Assembly (NCBI GenBank): GCA_028023455.1
Contig: JAQFVV010000013.1
Location: 12,624,579-12,688,578 of the forward strand
Length of the DNA stretch: 64,000 nucleotides
From: Epiperipatus broadwayi
Lineage: Eukaryota; Onychophora; Udeonychophora; Euonychophora; Peripatidae
Direction: 5' to 3'
The notes below the pieces were generated by a model. That model was not told the DNA's origin. It did not search any database and saw only the letters and a list, made by a program, of their open reading frames with translations. Position numbers and translations under genes: made by a program. Of the stretch, positions 1-12,345 are shown in pieces (position 1 is the first letter of the stretch; each line of letters opens with the position of its first letter).

Positions 1-2526
1 TGGAGTTAACTAATTAAAATTGTTTACGGCAAAATAGTTTCACAAAAACCATAAAAGTTATAACTGAAATGCTTTAATAATTTATCAATATTTAAAAGCA
101 AAATTACATGTTTTTGGAAATTTAATTAAAACAGAATTAAGGAAAAGTTATAACACCTCAGAAACTTATCAGTATATTTGAAATCAGATTGTATGTTTGA
201 CAAAATTAATTAAAATGTAATCTTGGGGCAAAGAAAATTCTTAAAGGTGTTAAGCTGATAAGATGAAGGTATAAATAGGCCATATTTTGAGCTTGAAGGG
301 AGAAGAAAGACTCCATTTTGAATAGCGTTTGCCATTAGAATCAAGTTTAGATTTGAACTGAGATGTCAGGTTAGTGGGGCAATCAAGGCTGTCACTCCAT
401 AATGAGGCGACAGGTTCGCTTCCATCCGACACCGTCATAACCAGCATGCCACCATAATATCTACAGCCTAACCACAAAAGAAGATGCCGCAAACCACCCA
501 GAAAACTCACCAAATTCCAGTTCAAGCACCTACTAATACGGGTAAATTACCTTAAACTGCAGAGCTCTGTAAAATTTCATGTTAATTTCATACCATCTTT
601 TAAACTCAAGTTAGCTAACTAACCACTAAATGTATTTTTTTTTTAATGTTAAAGTAACTTTTCTATTGTGTTAAAATCTTTAAATGACCCACTTGCTTTT
701 TAAAATTTCCTTCTTTAAGAAATGAATTGTTTTCTACTTTAAACTATATCACTGCAGATATGTCTATAGTTATTTCTTAATCACCTAGCTTTTAATATTT
801 ATTATATATTTATTTTATGATCTGCTGATGCTTCGAAACAGCGAACACTAAACTTCAATATTTCAAGAAGAGATTAATTAAAACCTCTTCACGTAATTAT
901 TTTATAACTTTATTTTGTGCGCGCTGTTTCGAAACCCTCTTATGAAAATATTAATGACTCGCTTGGCGCTCGTTATTATTTAATTTTTTTTTTTGATAAT
1001 TATTTGATTGTAAATTTTGCAATGTGGCTTGTTTCAGTGGGAAATTAATTTTAAATACTAAGAAATAGACTAACCTTAAAAAATATTTATAAATATATTT
1101 GCTATTTAAGTTATTTATTAAACCCCTTCAAATATAACTTTCCTTCCCTTTTGAAGTACTAGTAATTTGATCAATAACAAAATTAGATTGAGCTGGAATA
1201 GCAAAGAATATCTATAACTATTCCCGACTATAGCATATATTTTATCATGCTACCTAAGAGTTGGCTTCTATTTGATCAAGCTAATAAGCTATTGTTCTTG
1301 CCTATAGAATATTAAATTTATAAAATTCTTTGCTTGGCGGATGTGATTAATTTACTTAAATATTTTTCTTGTTTTGCTGCCACGTATATTTACGTCTTTA
1401 AGATGGAGCCTAGGTTAAACCAGCACATCTTCCTCCCATAGGGTAGAACAGTCGCGAAGCCTGAGTTTAAGACGAGGTCAGCACTAAGTCCCCCGCCATT
1501 CCTGAATTAATTGTTCCTTTCTCATGCAGCATAACGATCGGTTTCAGGGTACAAGTGTTGGTCGCAGAAACCCTTGATCTACCAATCCATCCACAGAGCA
1601 ACTTTACTATTATATTGCTGGTGCTATAGCGCATTGGTATATCCAGAGCAGCAAACTCTACCTCCCTATTTCATTTCTTTCAGCAATTGTCTGAGATACT
1701 CTTAAAAGCCCAGTCAATCTAATTTATTATAGCCGATTTTAGGCTAAATAAATAAATATAAAACAGACGAGAAACGTTCGCCATAAGTGTTAACCAAGGT
1801 TTAGTCTAATTACTGGTATTCAGCCACACATTAAGAGGAGTTGGCATATGTTCCACTATAGACATGACATAGTGATAAGTTATTTATTTAAATGCCTGCA
1901 TGCATTTTCACGCTTATATAAATTCATATAAATATTTGTATTTAAATTGTAACTCAGCAAAAGCAATGATGATTTCTCTATCTATGGCTATCATGAATTT
2001 ATAAGATGAACATCTGTTATATTCATCTTACTTAAATGTACTAATTATTTGTTTTAATATCTTATAAAAGAATCTGTCCGAAGAGCATACCTAAACACTC
2101 TTCAGCCATTAAATGCCTGCGTGCATTTTCACATGTTATATAAGTTGTTATATATATCTTGGGTTAAATTCTGATTTATTGGAGAAAATAAAACTAGTAA
2201 ATTAACCTAGTCCATTCTCAGTCTCATTATTCAATCCAATTCTAATTATTGATTATATATTTATAGAATCTATGCATTATAAAAGTCTCCATTAAGTTAG
2301 TTATTCGTTAGATGCGATCAATTAGTAATTTTAATTATGAGTCTCATTGTTTCTCACTGACCTATGTCGGCCGCGAATAAAGGAGTATGCTACGTGTAAT
2401 TTCAAGGTGGTTATTCATAGCGTCTTGAGTCTTGGAATACTGGCTTTTGAGTTGAAGTGTGGTCGGACTCGGAATGTCACAATCCTAGTCTGGTCATATA
2501 CGAATGTACAAACTTGACCGTTACAA
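1..2526 (+). mobile_element. Long TATA-containing repeat unit A (LTR-like, left part outside window)
   Basis: The right end reads CTTGACCGTTACA (about 2514-2526), nearly the same as the right end of the delimited 3187-bp insertion at 54926-58112 and close to that of unit C. A TATAAATAG box lies at 270-278. It is followed by a leader of about 270 bp that is richer in G and C than its surroundings and ends in a donor-like GGTAAAT at 541. The rest is AT-rich with a GC-richer block at 1380-1700. Two short repeats with the core TTAAATGCCTGC lie near 1890 and 2110. No long ORF is present. I infer a solo LTR or similar terminal unit; the left end is not visible, so no target duplication can be checked. 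Confidence 0.45.
270..278 (+). promoter_or_regulatory. TATA box of unit A
   Basis: TATAAATAG preceded by GG. The same GGTATAAATAG string occurs at 12881 and 18612 in otherwise diverged units, each about 250-320 bp before a GGTAA donor-like site. Its repeated placement supports a real polymerase II core promoter. Confidence 0.5.
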
Positions 2527-3033
2527 TATTTACATGTATTTTTAATAATATATTCCAATAAACTAATTGACAAACAAACATATATGAAACATTCAATTTT
2601 ACAATAAGTAAGTTGTTGGTGAATGTAATAAAAGAAATTGAAATATGTAATAATTAGTAATAATGATTTTATTCAAATGATCTTTTTATGATCCACTTAA
2701 TTATTTTCCCATATTTATGTATCTATTCAGTTATTTGTATATTTCCCTAAAATTGATCACAATCAATTTATAATTTGATGCTAATATTAATAGTAAAAAA
2801 TGATATTATTTTAAAATATTAAGTTGCCATGGTTGTCTAGTTAACATTTATATTTCAAGATCTCCATTCTCCATAGATAAAGTGAAATAAAATTAAACAA
2901 GACCAACAAACTTCTTTATTATTTTATATATATATACTGTGATACATAGCACTAATCTCTGGACAGATACAATATATATATTACACTCCCTTAGTGTCTT
3001 TGAAATAATCTTTATAATATAAATGAAATTTAA
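2527..3033. other. Unassigned AT-rich DNA
   Basis: AT-rich sequence between unit A and the hairpin MITE. No coding segment, RNA gene or terminal repeat was recognised. Confidence 0.5.
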
Positions 3034-3215
3034 ATAAACAGAGCAAAACCCTCCATACAGTATTGCCACCTGTGCTAAACAGAGTAATCAATGGATGCCA
3101 GAAGGCTTGTGCATAAAATCCCTATCTAATGCCTACTCACAAGTCTTCTGGCATCCATTGATTACTCTGTTTAGCATAGGTGGCAATACTGTATGGAGAG
3201 TTTTGCTCTGTTTAT
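3034..3215. mobile_element. Hairpin MITE, 78-bp arms
   Basis: Two 78-bp arms (3034-3111 and 3138-3215) are inverted copies with about three mismatches, separated by a 26-bp loop. The outer end reads ATAAACAGAGCAAAAC. The arm contains CTCCATACAGTA, GCCACC and CAGAGTAATCAA, which recur in the same order in the 105-bp element at 37480-37584. That shared core makes this a small MITE-like family rather than a chance palindrome. No clear target duplication was seen. Confidence 0.75.
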
Positions 3216-3549
3216 CAACAATTAATGTGCTAGTATAGGAAATGTGATCATGTGATGATAAATGAAATTTGTCTTTCCTGCAAAAATTATACTGAAATTC
3301 ATTATTTATAAAATACTTTTTTAAGAAATCTATTCCTATTTGCTCACTTCAATATCCAATCCAATATGTCTTTTAAAATAGTGGATTCAAATATATCACA
3401 TTCAATAAGCTATGATCACACTGATTGGTCTTATAATCATATCATAATATTTTTAGAATCTTACTGACCTTCTTAAAATAAAAAATTTTCAGTAACTTTA
3501 TAATATAGTTGTGGTAGTTTATAACATTAAAGATAAGAAGAAATATACA

Positions 3550-4380
3550 CTTCAACATTCAACGCTGCTATTTCTACATAAAAACTACAAAGATCTCTAA
3601 ATTTATTCAGATTTCTCAAGCTTATAAACATCCAAATTAAAACTGTTAATGATTTTTCTTTTTTTAATGACTGATAAAGAACTTGATTGTTTTAATCATT
3701 AGAAATTACAAAAACAAAATCTTAATAGTTTGCATTCAAAACATTAAGAATATTCTATACATTATCTTTTGAATTAGCAAAAATTGTCTAATCATCAGCA
3801 TATTACAAATCTAAAAGTCAAGAATTGAAAACTTCATCAGCAAACCTATGTCTTGTTCCTCCTTTAAGACAAAGTCTGTAAACTGTTCAGAAGACCACTG
3901 CCAGAAGAAAAAATAGTTGGAACTATAATGCAGCCCTACTTAACACTACTTTTTATTTCAAATGTTTCTGACTATGCTCCAGCAATAATAATGCTTTTTC
4001 TCATTCCATCATGTAGCAGTGACCTGACACAAACAAATTTCAGTGGACTACTGGATAATATACACATTACATTAATAAACTTTTTTAACTAATTTAACTA
4101 ACCACCTTGACCAAATCAATAAAAGCATTATGTAACTTACAGCTCTTGAATCTTTTCTTGCATTTTCCAGGCAATAAAAATCTTGTCTTGTGCTTTAAGA
4201 TTTTGTAAAATTACATTGTCTTTGATAATCATCTATTTATAACTGGTATCAACTTAATCAACAAAATATTTCAAAATATTTTTGCTATAGTGAATAATAA
4301 TAATCCATAAAAATTACTGTGGTCTCTTCTATCTCATTATTTTTATAAATTGGAACTATAGAAGCATACTTAAAACTAAG
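3550..4380 (-). pseudogene. Non-LTR retrotransposon reverse transcriptase remnant
   Basis: Minus-strand translation, with several stops and frame changes, shows reverse transcriptase landmarks in order. First comes a stretch ending in an FEIKSSVK-stop-GCIIVPTIFS segment (about 3900-3970), equivalent to the usual VKQGCVLAPTLFS block. It is followed by the catalytic box as ADD near 3790-3800 and then IFANSKDNV. The upstream portion (4080-4370) has weaker similarity to the palm of the same enzyme. This is a decayed LINE, clade not decided. It lies directly beside the fold-back at 4530-5130. Confidence 0.6.
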
Positions 4381-4529
4381 TAGGATAGTTTCACAAGCCT
4401 ATATATTCCTAATAAAATTCAATAGTTTTGAAACGCAACATATATTTTAAAACTTCTTTAGTTACGTAAATAAAATCTTAAATTTTTTATTAAACTAAAT
4501 TATTTTTGTCCACATATAAATGAAATATA

Positions 4530-5130
4530 ATATAACGAACATACTAATAGCTCTAATCAAGCTTTTTCAATAAATGCTGCAAGAGAAAGCATTTAAAATC
4601 TTTATCTAGAATTGTCCCTATCCCCAAACCGGTTTTGTGCTAATGGTTCCCATCAGTGAGGCACTAGGACATTCAGACACTAAGTCTAAAATACTAACTC
4701 CAGCCTAGCCTTTATTGAATACTTAACTATTAAGTAAAAAATCTGAAATTTTCAGACATCTAAATGTTTTCAAATCCAGCTATCTAACTTAAGTAGCCAT
4801 ATAGTATTGAAGTAAATTCAGATAAACCATATATTAATACTTAGCAATATAACATCGCCATATGGGTACTTAAGTTAGATAGCTGAATTTGAAGACGTAT
4901 AGATGACTGAACATTTCAGATTTTCTACTTAATAGTTAAGTATTCGATAAATGCTGGGCTGGGAATTTGTATTTTAGATTTAGTGTCTGAATGTCCTAGT
5001 GCCTCACTGATGAGAGCCATTAGGTTTGGGTATAGAAATAATTCTAGATAGAGATTTTGAATGCTTTTTTTTTTTTGCAGCATTTATCGAAAAAGTTTGT
5101 TTAGAGCTATTAGCATGCTTATTATATTAC
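4530..5130. repeat. Large fold-back (inverted repeat) element
   Basis: Two arms of about 270 bp (roughly 4530-4802 and 4860-5130) are inverted, imperfect copies around a 57-bp centre. Recognisable blocks in both arms are GCTAATAGCTCTAA-type ends, the ATAAATGCTGCAA block, the CACTAGGACATTCAGACACT block and the CTATCTAACTTAAGTA inner end. A single diverged arm recurs at 63031-63185, so the unit is dispersed. No ORF is present. It is best described as a fold-back or snap-back transposon; a target duplication was not resolved. Confidence 0.75.
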
Positions 5131-5429
5131 ATAACTTGGTTTCTTTACTATTACATATAAATTAGTACATATGATGAATATATCATTTAAAAACTGTCAT
5201 CTCAATTTTCATAAAAAGTCATCAAAATATTTACTCCATTTGTATCATCATCATCATATGAAAGAATATAGTACTAGATTAGAGGTCATCTCAAATTCAG
5301 TATTAATGAATCTAACAATTACTTATTAGATCCTCATGCTAATACTTTTACTGATTAGCCAATAACATTTAAAGAAGAGAGGAGAAATAATACTATTTGA
5401 AACATTTTATTCTATACTAACAGTTGGTG

Positions 5430-5690
5430 CATATACTAACCTGTTTGCTGTGATATTACTAACAGTTGAATGCATTTGGAATATTTAACTAAAAATTAAA
5501 ACTTTTCTAAAGACATTCAACACACATATTAGATGATGGAAATAGTCCAATATAAAAATACAGCTAGAACACCATCATCACAAACCTTCAGAAAAACATT
5601 TTATTCTATAGTTACCTGTGTGTTATTAATATCAGTTAAAAGTATTTGAAAAGGTATAAATAAAGTTTGGACTTTTCGAAAAGCAATTAA
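5430..5690. repeat. Dispersed repeat, two partial units
   Basis: The segment CTAACCTG-TTATTACTAACAGTTGAA with a downstream ATGATGGAAATAGTYCA block occurs here, is partly repeated about 170 bp further on, and recurs at 43145-43265. The second unit also contains GGTATAAATAAAG. The family is not recognised. Confidence 0.45.
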
Positions 5691-8600
5691 CAATTCTGAC
5701 AAACTGTAATATTTATTAGGATTATATCATTTGTCAGGTCCATATGTTATTTTCAATGCATCATTTAAATATCTAAAGTGAATACAATCAGAAAATTACC
5801 ATCTTCACAAGTTTTTTAAATACACCAATCATTCTTGAGTTGTTGAATTTCTGCTTTAAATTTGCATATTGTTCATGAGACTGTTTATTCAATATATTAT
5901 TCTGACAGAATATCACATGTATTTTTTCAATTAGTCACTAATGAATCATCATCAGAGAATCAATCAATTTTTTTTAGCAAATTCACCAAAAATAGTTTAA
6001 TAATATCCACAACACATTCCTTAAGAGAATTTTATACTTCAACAACATGACAAAATTAAGTTAAAATTGACAATTTTAATATTTAAAAGTTAGCTATCCT
6101 GAGTGGCAGTTGTTGCTAAAGAACATCAGCATATTTAGAATAGGATTTATTTTTTAATGCAATTATCACTTTAGTTTTATAACATACAAGTCTAACATTT
6201 ACCCAATAATATCAATAGGAATATTATAATATACACTTCTTTTGCACTCTGACTACTAAGACAACAAAGTTCCTTATTTCTATCGAAATAATGCATAAGA
6301 ATCTCCAAAAAGAATGGTATTTTAATGATACTGATTTAATACCTCCTACTTTCTTTACTCACTTTCTGAATCTAGTGGTGGCACATGACACAGCAATAAA
6401 TAAAACAATGTATAATATCATTAATTTTCACTAATAAATATAAAAATTTCCAAGTAAAAAATGAATCAAATTAGACTTCATACAATCTAGTGTCATATAA
6501 TATCCCTACTGACTAGCCCTTCCAAAAAATTTTTCAATTAAACTTCCTTCCTTTGAAAAATTACTTTCACTAAAAATAGTTGTATTTGGATCTTAAAAAG
6601 AAAGTAAACATATTTAATGTTTTGCATATCTACATGTAAAAGAAATTAAAATACTATTATCACCTCCAGCTTTACCACCATTATTACTGATATTAATAAT
6701 TTTAATACTTTAATGAATAATGCATTAGGCAAGATGATCTTCTTAGGTTATAATACAGGCTATTTTTAGATTATCTTTTTTTAAAAAGTTATTCCATTTT
6801 CATGGTGCAAAGTGATTCACTATTGTTTGTATTATCTCATGCAAGAATGCAAGATCACATCTAAAAACTTCTAAAGAAGGGCTACTTTTAGACTTTCTTT
6901 ATTAGATTATTCCATTTTTGTGATAGGAAGGAAGATCCCTAAATAAATCTTCTCAAATATAAAATCATTTGCCAAGTGAATTTATTATACGAAATTTAAT
7001 TCCAAAGTGATTCATTATTAATTGTTTAGCCACATTGCAAGATCACAACTAAAACACATAGTATAGTAAATCTTTACTAATTTTAAATGACTGACAAAAA
7101 TAAAAGAATGTAAAAAAAAAAAAGATTGTTATATTAGAATTGCTACTCAAATAGTGATAAACATCTATAAGGCAACAGGAGATATCCATAGTCAGATTTT
7201 ATTTTTAGTTATTCAAAAGTAACTATCAAATTTGAAGGATCCTTCCACTAATTTCCACTTCTGAACTCAATCAATAACTTAAATTCAGTCTAATAACAGA
7301 CTTATAATTATGACAGTCACCAAAGTAGCATTGAATTCACAAAATTTTGTCAGAACCTTTGCATAAGTGGCAATTGTAATAAGTTATACTTGAAGAATCA
7401 ATCCTATACTTTATTAAAAAAAATTCTGTCGAGGATATATGATTGAACATCCTTCAAAACAATTGACACATAAGAAAGCTCAATTTTAGAATTATATTAA
7501 ATATTACTCTCTAAAAATAGAAAAAATAAAAATAATTAATCTTTAATGGCAACTGATAGAAAAGTTTTTCCAATACTAAATATTAAAAAAAAAAACTAGG
7601 AAAAATATTTTTTTCTGATTAAGATGCAGGTGTAATAGAAATCAGTATAAGCAAATAATTATTAGATTATTAGTTAGACAATACTACATTACTATGCATT
7701 TAGAACATTTATTGATGGGGGACTGTGTGTCAATTCTATAGCACATGATCACAAAATAATATTACATATCTCTAATATATATCATTCTAAAAAAATAGAT
7801 CAAAATCTGGACTTGTGTATAGAAACTATCAACCTACATGTAGCAGCAATTTTCTCTTATTTATAATTAAATAAAAACTGCACTGTATATTTTTTATTCA
7901 CTTTATTATCTTTATGACTATTTCTATTAAAAGATAACCAACTATCTAATGCTTAAAAGTGCTAAGCTGTTTCATAGCTAATTTTCTGTCAATAATCATT
8001 TTTAATCTTCATCACCTTCACACATACAATCATTATTTACACTTAAATGTGTTACTTTTATACCTAAGTTTCTATCAATTCTATTTAACCTTTTGGTACA
8101 CAAATTTTAGAAACTGCAAGGAAAAAATAATGTACTGAAATATTCCTAATTCTAATCTTATCAATTAAACAAAACAGAAAAAAAACCTAATGTCTACGTT
8201 TTGTAAAAATATTAATTTGACAATTCTTTGCTTCATAATTGTTTTATGTCTCTTTCCACTCTGTATTATTTTCTTAAAAATATTCAATAAAATAATCCAT
8301 TCTATAAATATCTTTTCAAAATTAATAAAACAAATATCAACATCTCAACGATAATCTTTTATCATTCCTACTACATTTCTAATTCTTTCTTTTATAAATA
8401 TGTCTGATTTGTTAAATCCATTCATAACTTTTAATAATACCTTAACTGAAAGATCAAACTTATTTTGCACTTTATATATTCTATAAAAAAAAATCACAAC
8501 TAGTTCATTTTGAATCATCAATTCCAATGCAAATATTGATAAATTCTTTTAAAACTTCCCCAATTTAAGCTTTCACCGATTAAATGGGAATTACATTAAT

Positions 8601-9680
8601 TCCTTAAACTTTACCAAACCTTTTCTTGGCTATATTTTTTACAATTTTATAATCTTATCCTTCTTATTACACAACTTAATTAATCTTAATCTACCTTAAT
8701 TTCTTCATTTTATAAACACCCATGATAGCTTATTATTACTATCATAAAAATCATTTGCATAACTTCCCTTTAAATTGCGAATTAACTTGCAATTTTTAAA
8801 TTTGTAATTGCATTCTTTTGAACTTACTTTTTCACCCAATATGTTTTACAATAGAATAAATCTCTCACTACATTCCTCCTCTAATCATATTAGTCTAACT
8901 TTAACTGTTATGTATTTTAAGTGACTGTTAAGCTTTTTATAGATATTTCTATCTACTTCAATAGTTACATCATCCAAAACTATTTTGCTGCTCTTTTATT
9001 TTACAGTAACTTTCTTTAAATTTTTCTTGCTTCTTCCAATTAAATTTACACTAACATTTACTTTGTATTTACTTATTGTTTTTTATTGCAACAAATTTAA
9101 AGTTTTCCCTAAAGTCCTTGTTTTAATTTATTAATTGATTTTTTTAGAATTTTTTTTTATATATTTAAAAATTTAGATTTTACCATTATTTAATTATGAA
9201 CAAAATGTGTCCATTCCAAAATGTTCACATGCATTCTTCATGCTGCTTCTAAACTTACAGTCTTGCATTATTTATAATAGAAAGCTTTCACTCATAAGTT
9301 TATGCACAAGAGTGATATCACTGAACCCATGAACCTTGAGTTCTGGACACATTATCACTGCATCAAACTATGCAGGCAGCAAATAATTAATTTGATAAAA
9401 ATATGTCCTAAAATCTAAAATTTTCCTTATATAAATCGTTTTTTGATTTTTAAAACATATATTCATTATTACTAAGCTATTTTCCTAACAAATATCCTTT
9501 TACTTATCATTTCTTAATTCAAAATCAAAAAATCTTGTTTACAATAAGTATGGGAGAATTTAGAGTCATTAGGAAGATCAGGATACAGTATTTCATATAC
9601 TTTCCAATACAAATATTTTTGTTGAGGTAATATACATATCTTAATTTTTATGCTTTATAATGGTTTTATTAAAAAAAGTC
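5691..9680. other. Unassigned AT-rich DNA
   Basis: Long AT-rich stretch with scattered homopolymers and no supported gene. Short open frames at 5862-6050 and 8345-8527 show no family motifs. The block 8530-9130 hints at decayed coding sequence on the minus strand, but I could not assign it. Confidence 0.4.
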
Positions 9681-9689
9681 CAATATTTA

Positions 9690-11650
9690 GATAGTGATGG
9701 TGGTTTATCTGTAAATATTGTCTACCTCCAGAAAAGAGATTGTTTTTTAAATTTGAAAACATGAATAGAATGAACGCTTGAAATTTAGAGATAGTGGTAC
9801 AACTTATTAATCGATTAAAATATATATAGAATATAGAGTGTTTTATTCATGTAGAATCTCAGTTATATTGATTTGTATATTCTTTGAAGGATATTTAGTA
9901 GTATAGGCAATTGTTTTTTTTTTTGATGCTAAAAATATTGTCATTCATATAATTTATGTTTGGTATATATATATATTTAAAATTTTCTGTTTTAGTAATT
10001 TTATCAGTAAGTTGATAAAGATTGCAAATAGTAATGCACTGAATGGTAAACCTCAAAGTAATGATTGATGGGAGTAAATGTTTGGGATGTTCTTCCATCT
10101 AGAGTAATATGAATCTTATGATTTAATAATTTAGTGAAAAGATATAGTATTGATCAAAATATTGTAGCATCTGTAAATGTTTGTATGAGAGTATCAATGG
10201 ATATTAAGTCAAATACCGACTCTATATCAATTTATACCATTATTGGACTGTATTATTTTCCTAATTATACTGTATCTAGTACTGTTAGAAATACTGAAAT
10301 AGCTTGACGAGTAAATGAGTCTTTCTTAGCAAATTGATTTAATGAAAGGAAATGGTAATAAATAGTTCAATTTTGCCTTTCAATAATGATTGCAGAATTT
10401 TAATTCCCAACAGATCCATGAAAATTAAATGCAGGTTATTGAAGGATGATATTGTTGTTCACTTTCTATTAAAGGATATCAGTGAAATTGGAAATAGTCC
10501 CTGCACATTGCATAGTTTCTTTAATAAAAAAATTGGTTAGATCAGAGAAAAATTTGGCTGTGATGTAACTCATGTGAGCAAAAACAAATTTTAGCATACT
10601 ATGTGTATTTGAATGACAGAAGTCTGATATGGCTGCTAATTTTAATGCAGTCACTTGAAGTAAAAAAATCATCTTCTGTGTCTCTGAATGAGTTTGGAGG
10701 GGTAGAAATGGTACTGCGGTCTGAAGTTCTGCTTGCAATAAAAATATAATGGTTTAAACATGTTGTTTGTTAATTGTCATCAATATTAAGAGCAGTTGAT
10801 ATTCTTATTATAGAGATGTATCTCAAGGTTCAATGAATATATTCCCTTGTCCAGGTATATGGTTGTTAGGAATATCTTTTTTTTTTTTTATAGCTAGATA
10901 TTCTCTTAAAGTATAACATGCTGTATATGTTTGTTAATTTTTTAATATGTTTATATTTGTTGAAGAATTACATTATGTAAGTTTTATTTGTAAATTGTTT
11001 GCAAGTTGGGGTGGGATGAAGTTGAGTTATATAATCTACTTTATGTGATAATATATTTACAAAACTAATCCACTGCTGTACTGGATCCAATTTCATTTTT
11101 TTCATTTTGAATAGCATTACATAAGTTCCTGAAATAAAAATTCTGAAGATCCCAATAATATATTTATTGTTTGTTAAAAAGTCTTGTGTTCTTATGAGAT
11201 CTAAGTAACGAATAAATATAAGGACAGTCATTTGAGAAGGCTGAAGGGTTTAGTATTGGATTGAGTGATATTGCACTAAATGGTTAAGAAAAGATCTATA
11301 AGTGAAAACTATCTACCATTATGAAAAGAGATAGATTCTAGGTAAAGGGAACCTTCTCTACTTACAAGGGGAAAGGCAAGAAGGTGTAACCATTTAGATA
11401 CAAAAGTCTAATATAACATTAAAATCTTTAGGTAGGATAATAGAGTAGGAAATGGATATACGAAATACAACACAAGAATTAGCCTGATTGTGATTTTAGA
11501 ATCATAAGGCACATATGCAAATTCTATATTAAGTGTGACTGCATGATAATCAATAATGACTATTAGTAAATTATACCTATACAAAGGATTTTGAAAGAGA
11601 AAAAAGGGTTTGTATATTTTTACAATAACTACTTCAGTTCTTCCTGAAGA
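9690..11650 (-). pseudogene. Non-LTR retrotransposon (EN-RT) remnant
   Basis: On the minus strand an endonuclease-like DFNVILD block lies near 11410-11430. Reverse transcriptase landmarks follow: SFTRQAISVFLTVLD, then IDIESVFDLISIDTL (about 10208-10237, equivalent to the first catalytic Asp block of the palm), then LLNHKIHITLDGRTSQTF. The last part shifts frame into a QCITICNLYQLTDK segment equivalent to the LLFAIFINDL block. Several stops and frameshifts break it. The EN-then-RT order and the DFNVILD motif suggest an I/Jockey/R1-type element, but the clade is an inference. Confidence 0.55.
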
Positions 11651-12345
11651 TGATAATGATTCATGAGAAAAGGCAGAGAAATCTTACTTGTTCAAGTAGA
11701 GTAAAGATCGTTTTGTATACTGTTATATATTTTTGATTCCAACAAGTCAAGGATATGCAGTTGTATGACATTAATCCATTTAATTACCTGGATTTTTTTT
11801 TTTTTGAGTTTAAACCTCTTATATTTCAATTTCATAAAATATGTCCTTTAATATTTTAATTAGATGATTGTAAATTATTGTGTGACAGTTCACTAATTTG
11901 TGGGGTATCTGTGTTTAGTGTTACCAGTCTCCGAGCAATAACATGAAACCATAAAAACTGACCAGTAGGAATAAAAAAATTTACTAAAACACATTCAATA
12001 TGTAAGTGTAAAATTTCCCTCTTATTTTTAAAAAAGCATTGGTCTTGGACATGACTCAAGAGTTATGATTCATCTTGTATGTAAAAATAAGCAATTAAAC
12101 AAACAAAAATTAGTTATATTCCAAATTAAAATTATAACAACTAAGTGTTCTGAATGAAAAAGACAGGTAACCATTGTATACAATTAGAATAATTATAACT
12201 TAAAAATTATTTGGTACCTTTCATTTAAATATATTTAATGATCAGACTTTTACTACTTTAATATTGAAGCAGATGGATCTGTAGGCCAGATCCATGCTTC
12301 ACGTCTTTCTAGATTACTAGACAAGGATCAAATCTGATCCACACG
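11651..12345. other. Unassigned AT-rich DNA with a short hairpin
   Basis: No gene was recognised. A hairpin pairs GAAGCAGATGGATCTG with CAGATCCATGCTTC near 12266-12302. Its role is unknown. Confidence 0.4.

Noticed and set aside
250-525. 91-codon minus-strand open frame
   Set aside because: It lies opposite the leader of unit A, has no family motif, and is explained by the GC-richer composition there.
8345-9130. Possible decayed gene on the minus strand
   Set aside because: Some protein-like stretches, but no motif, splice pattern or repeat relation that I could defend.
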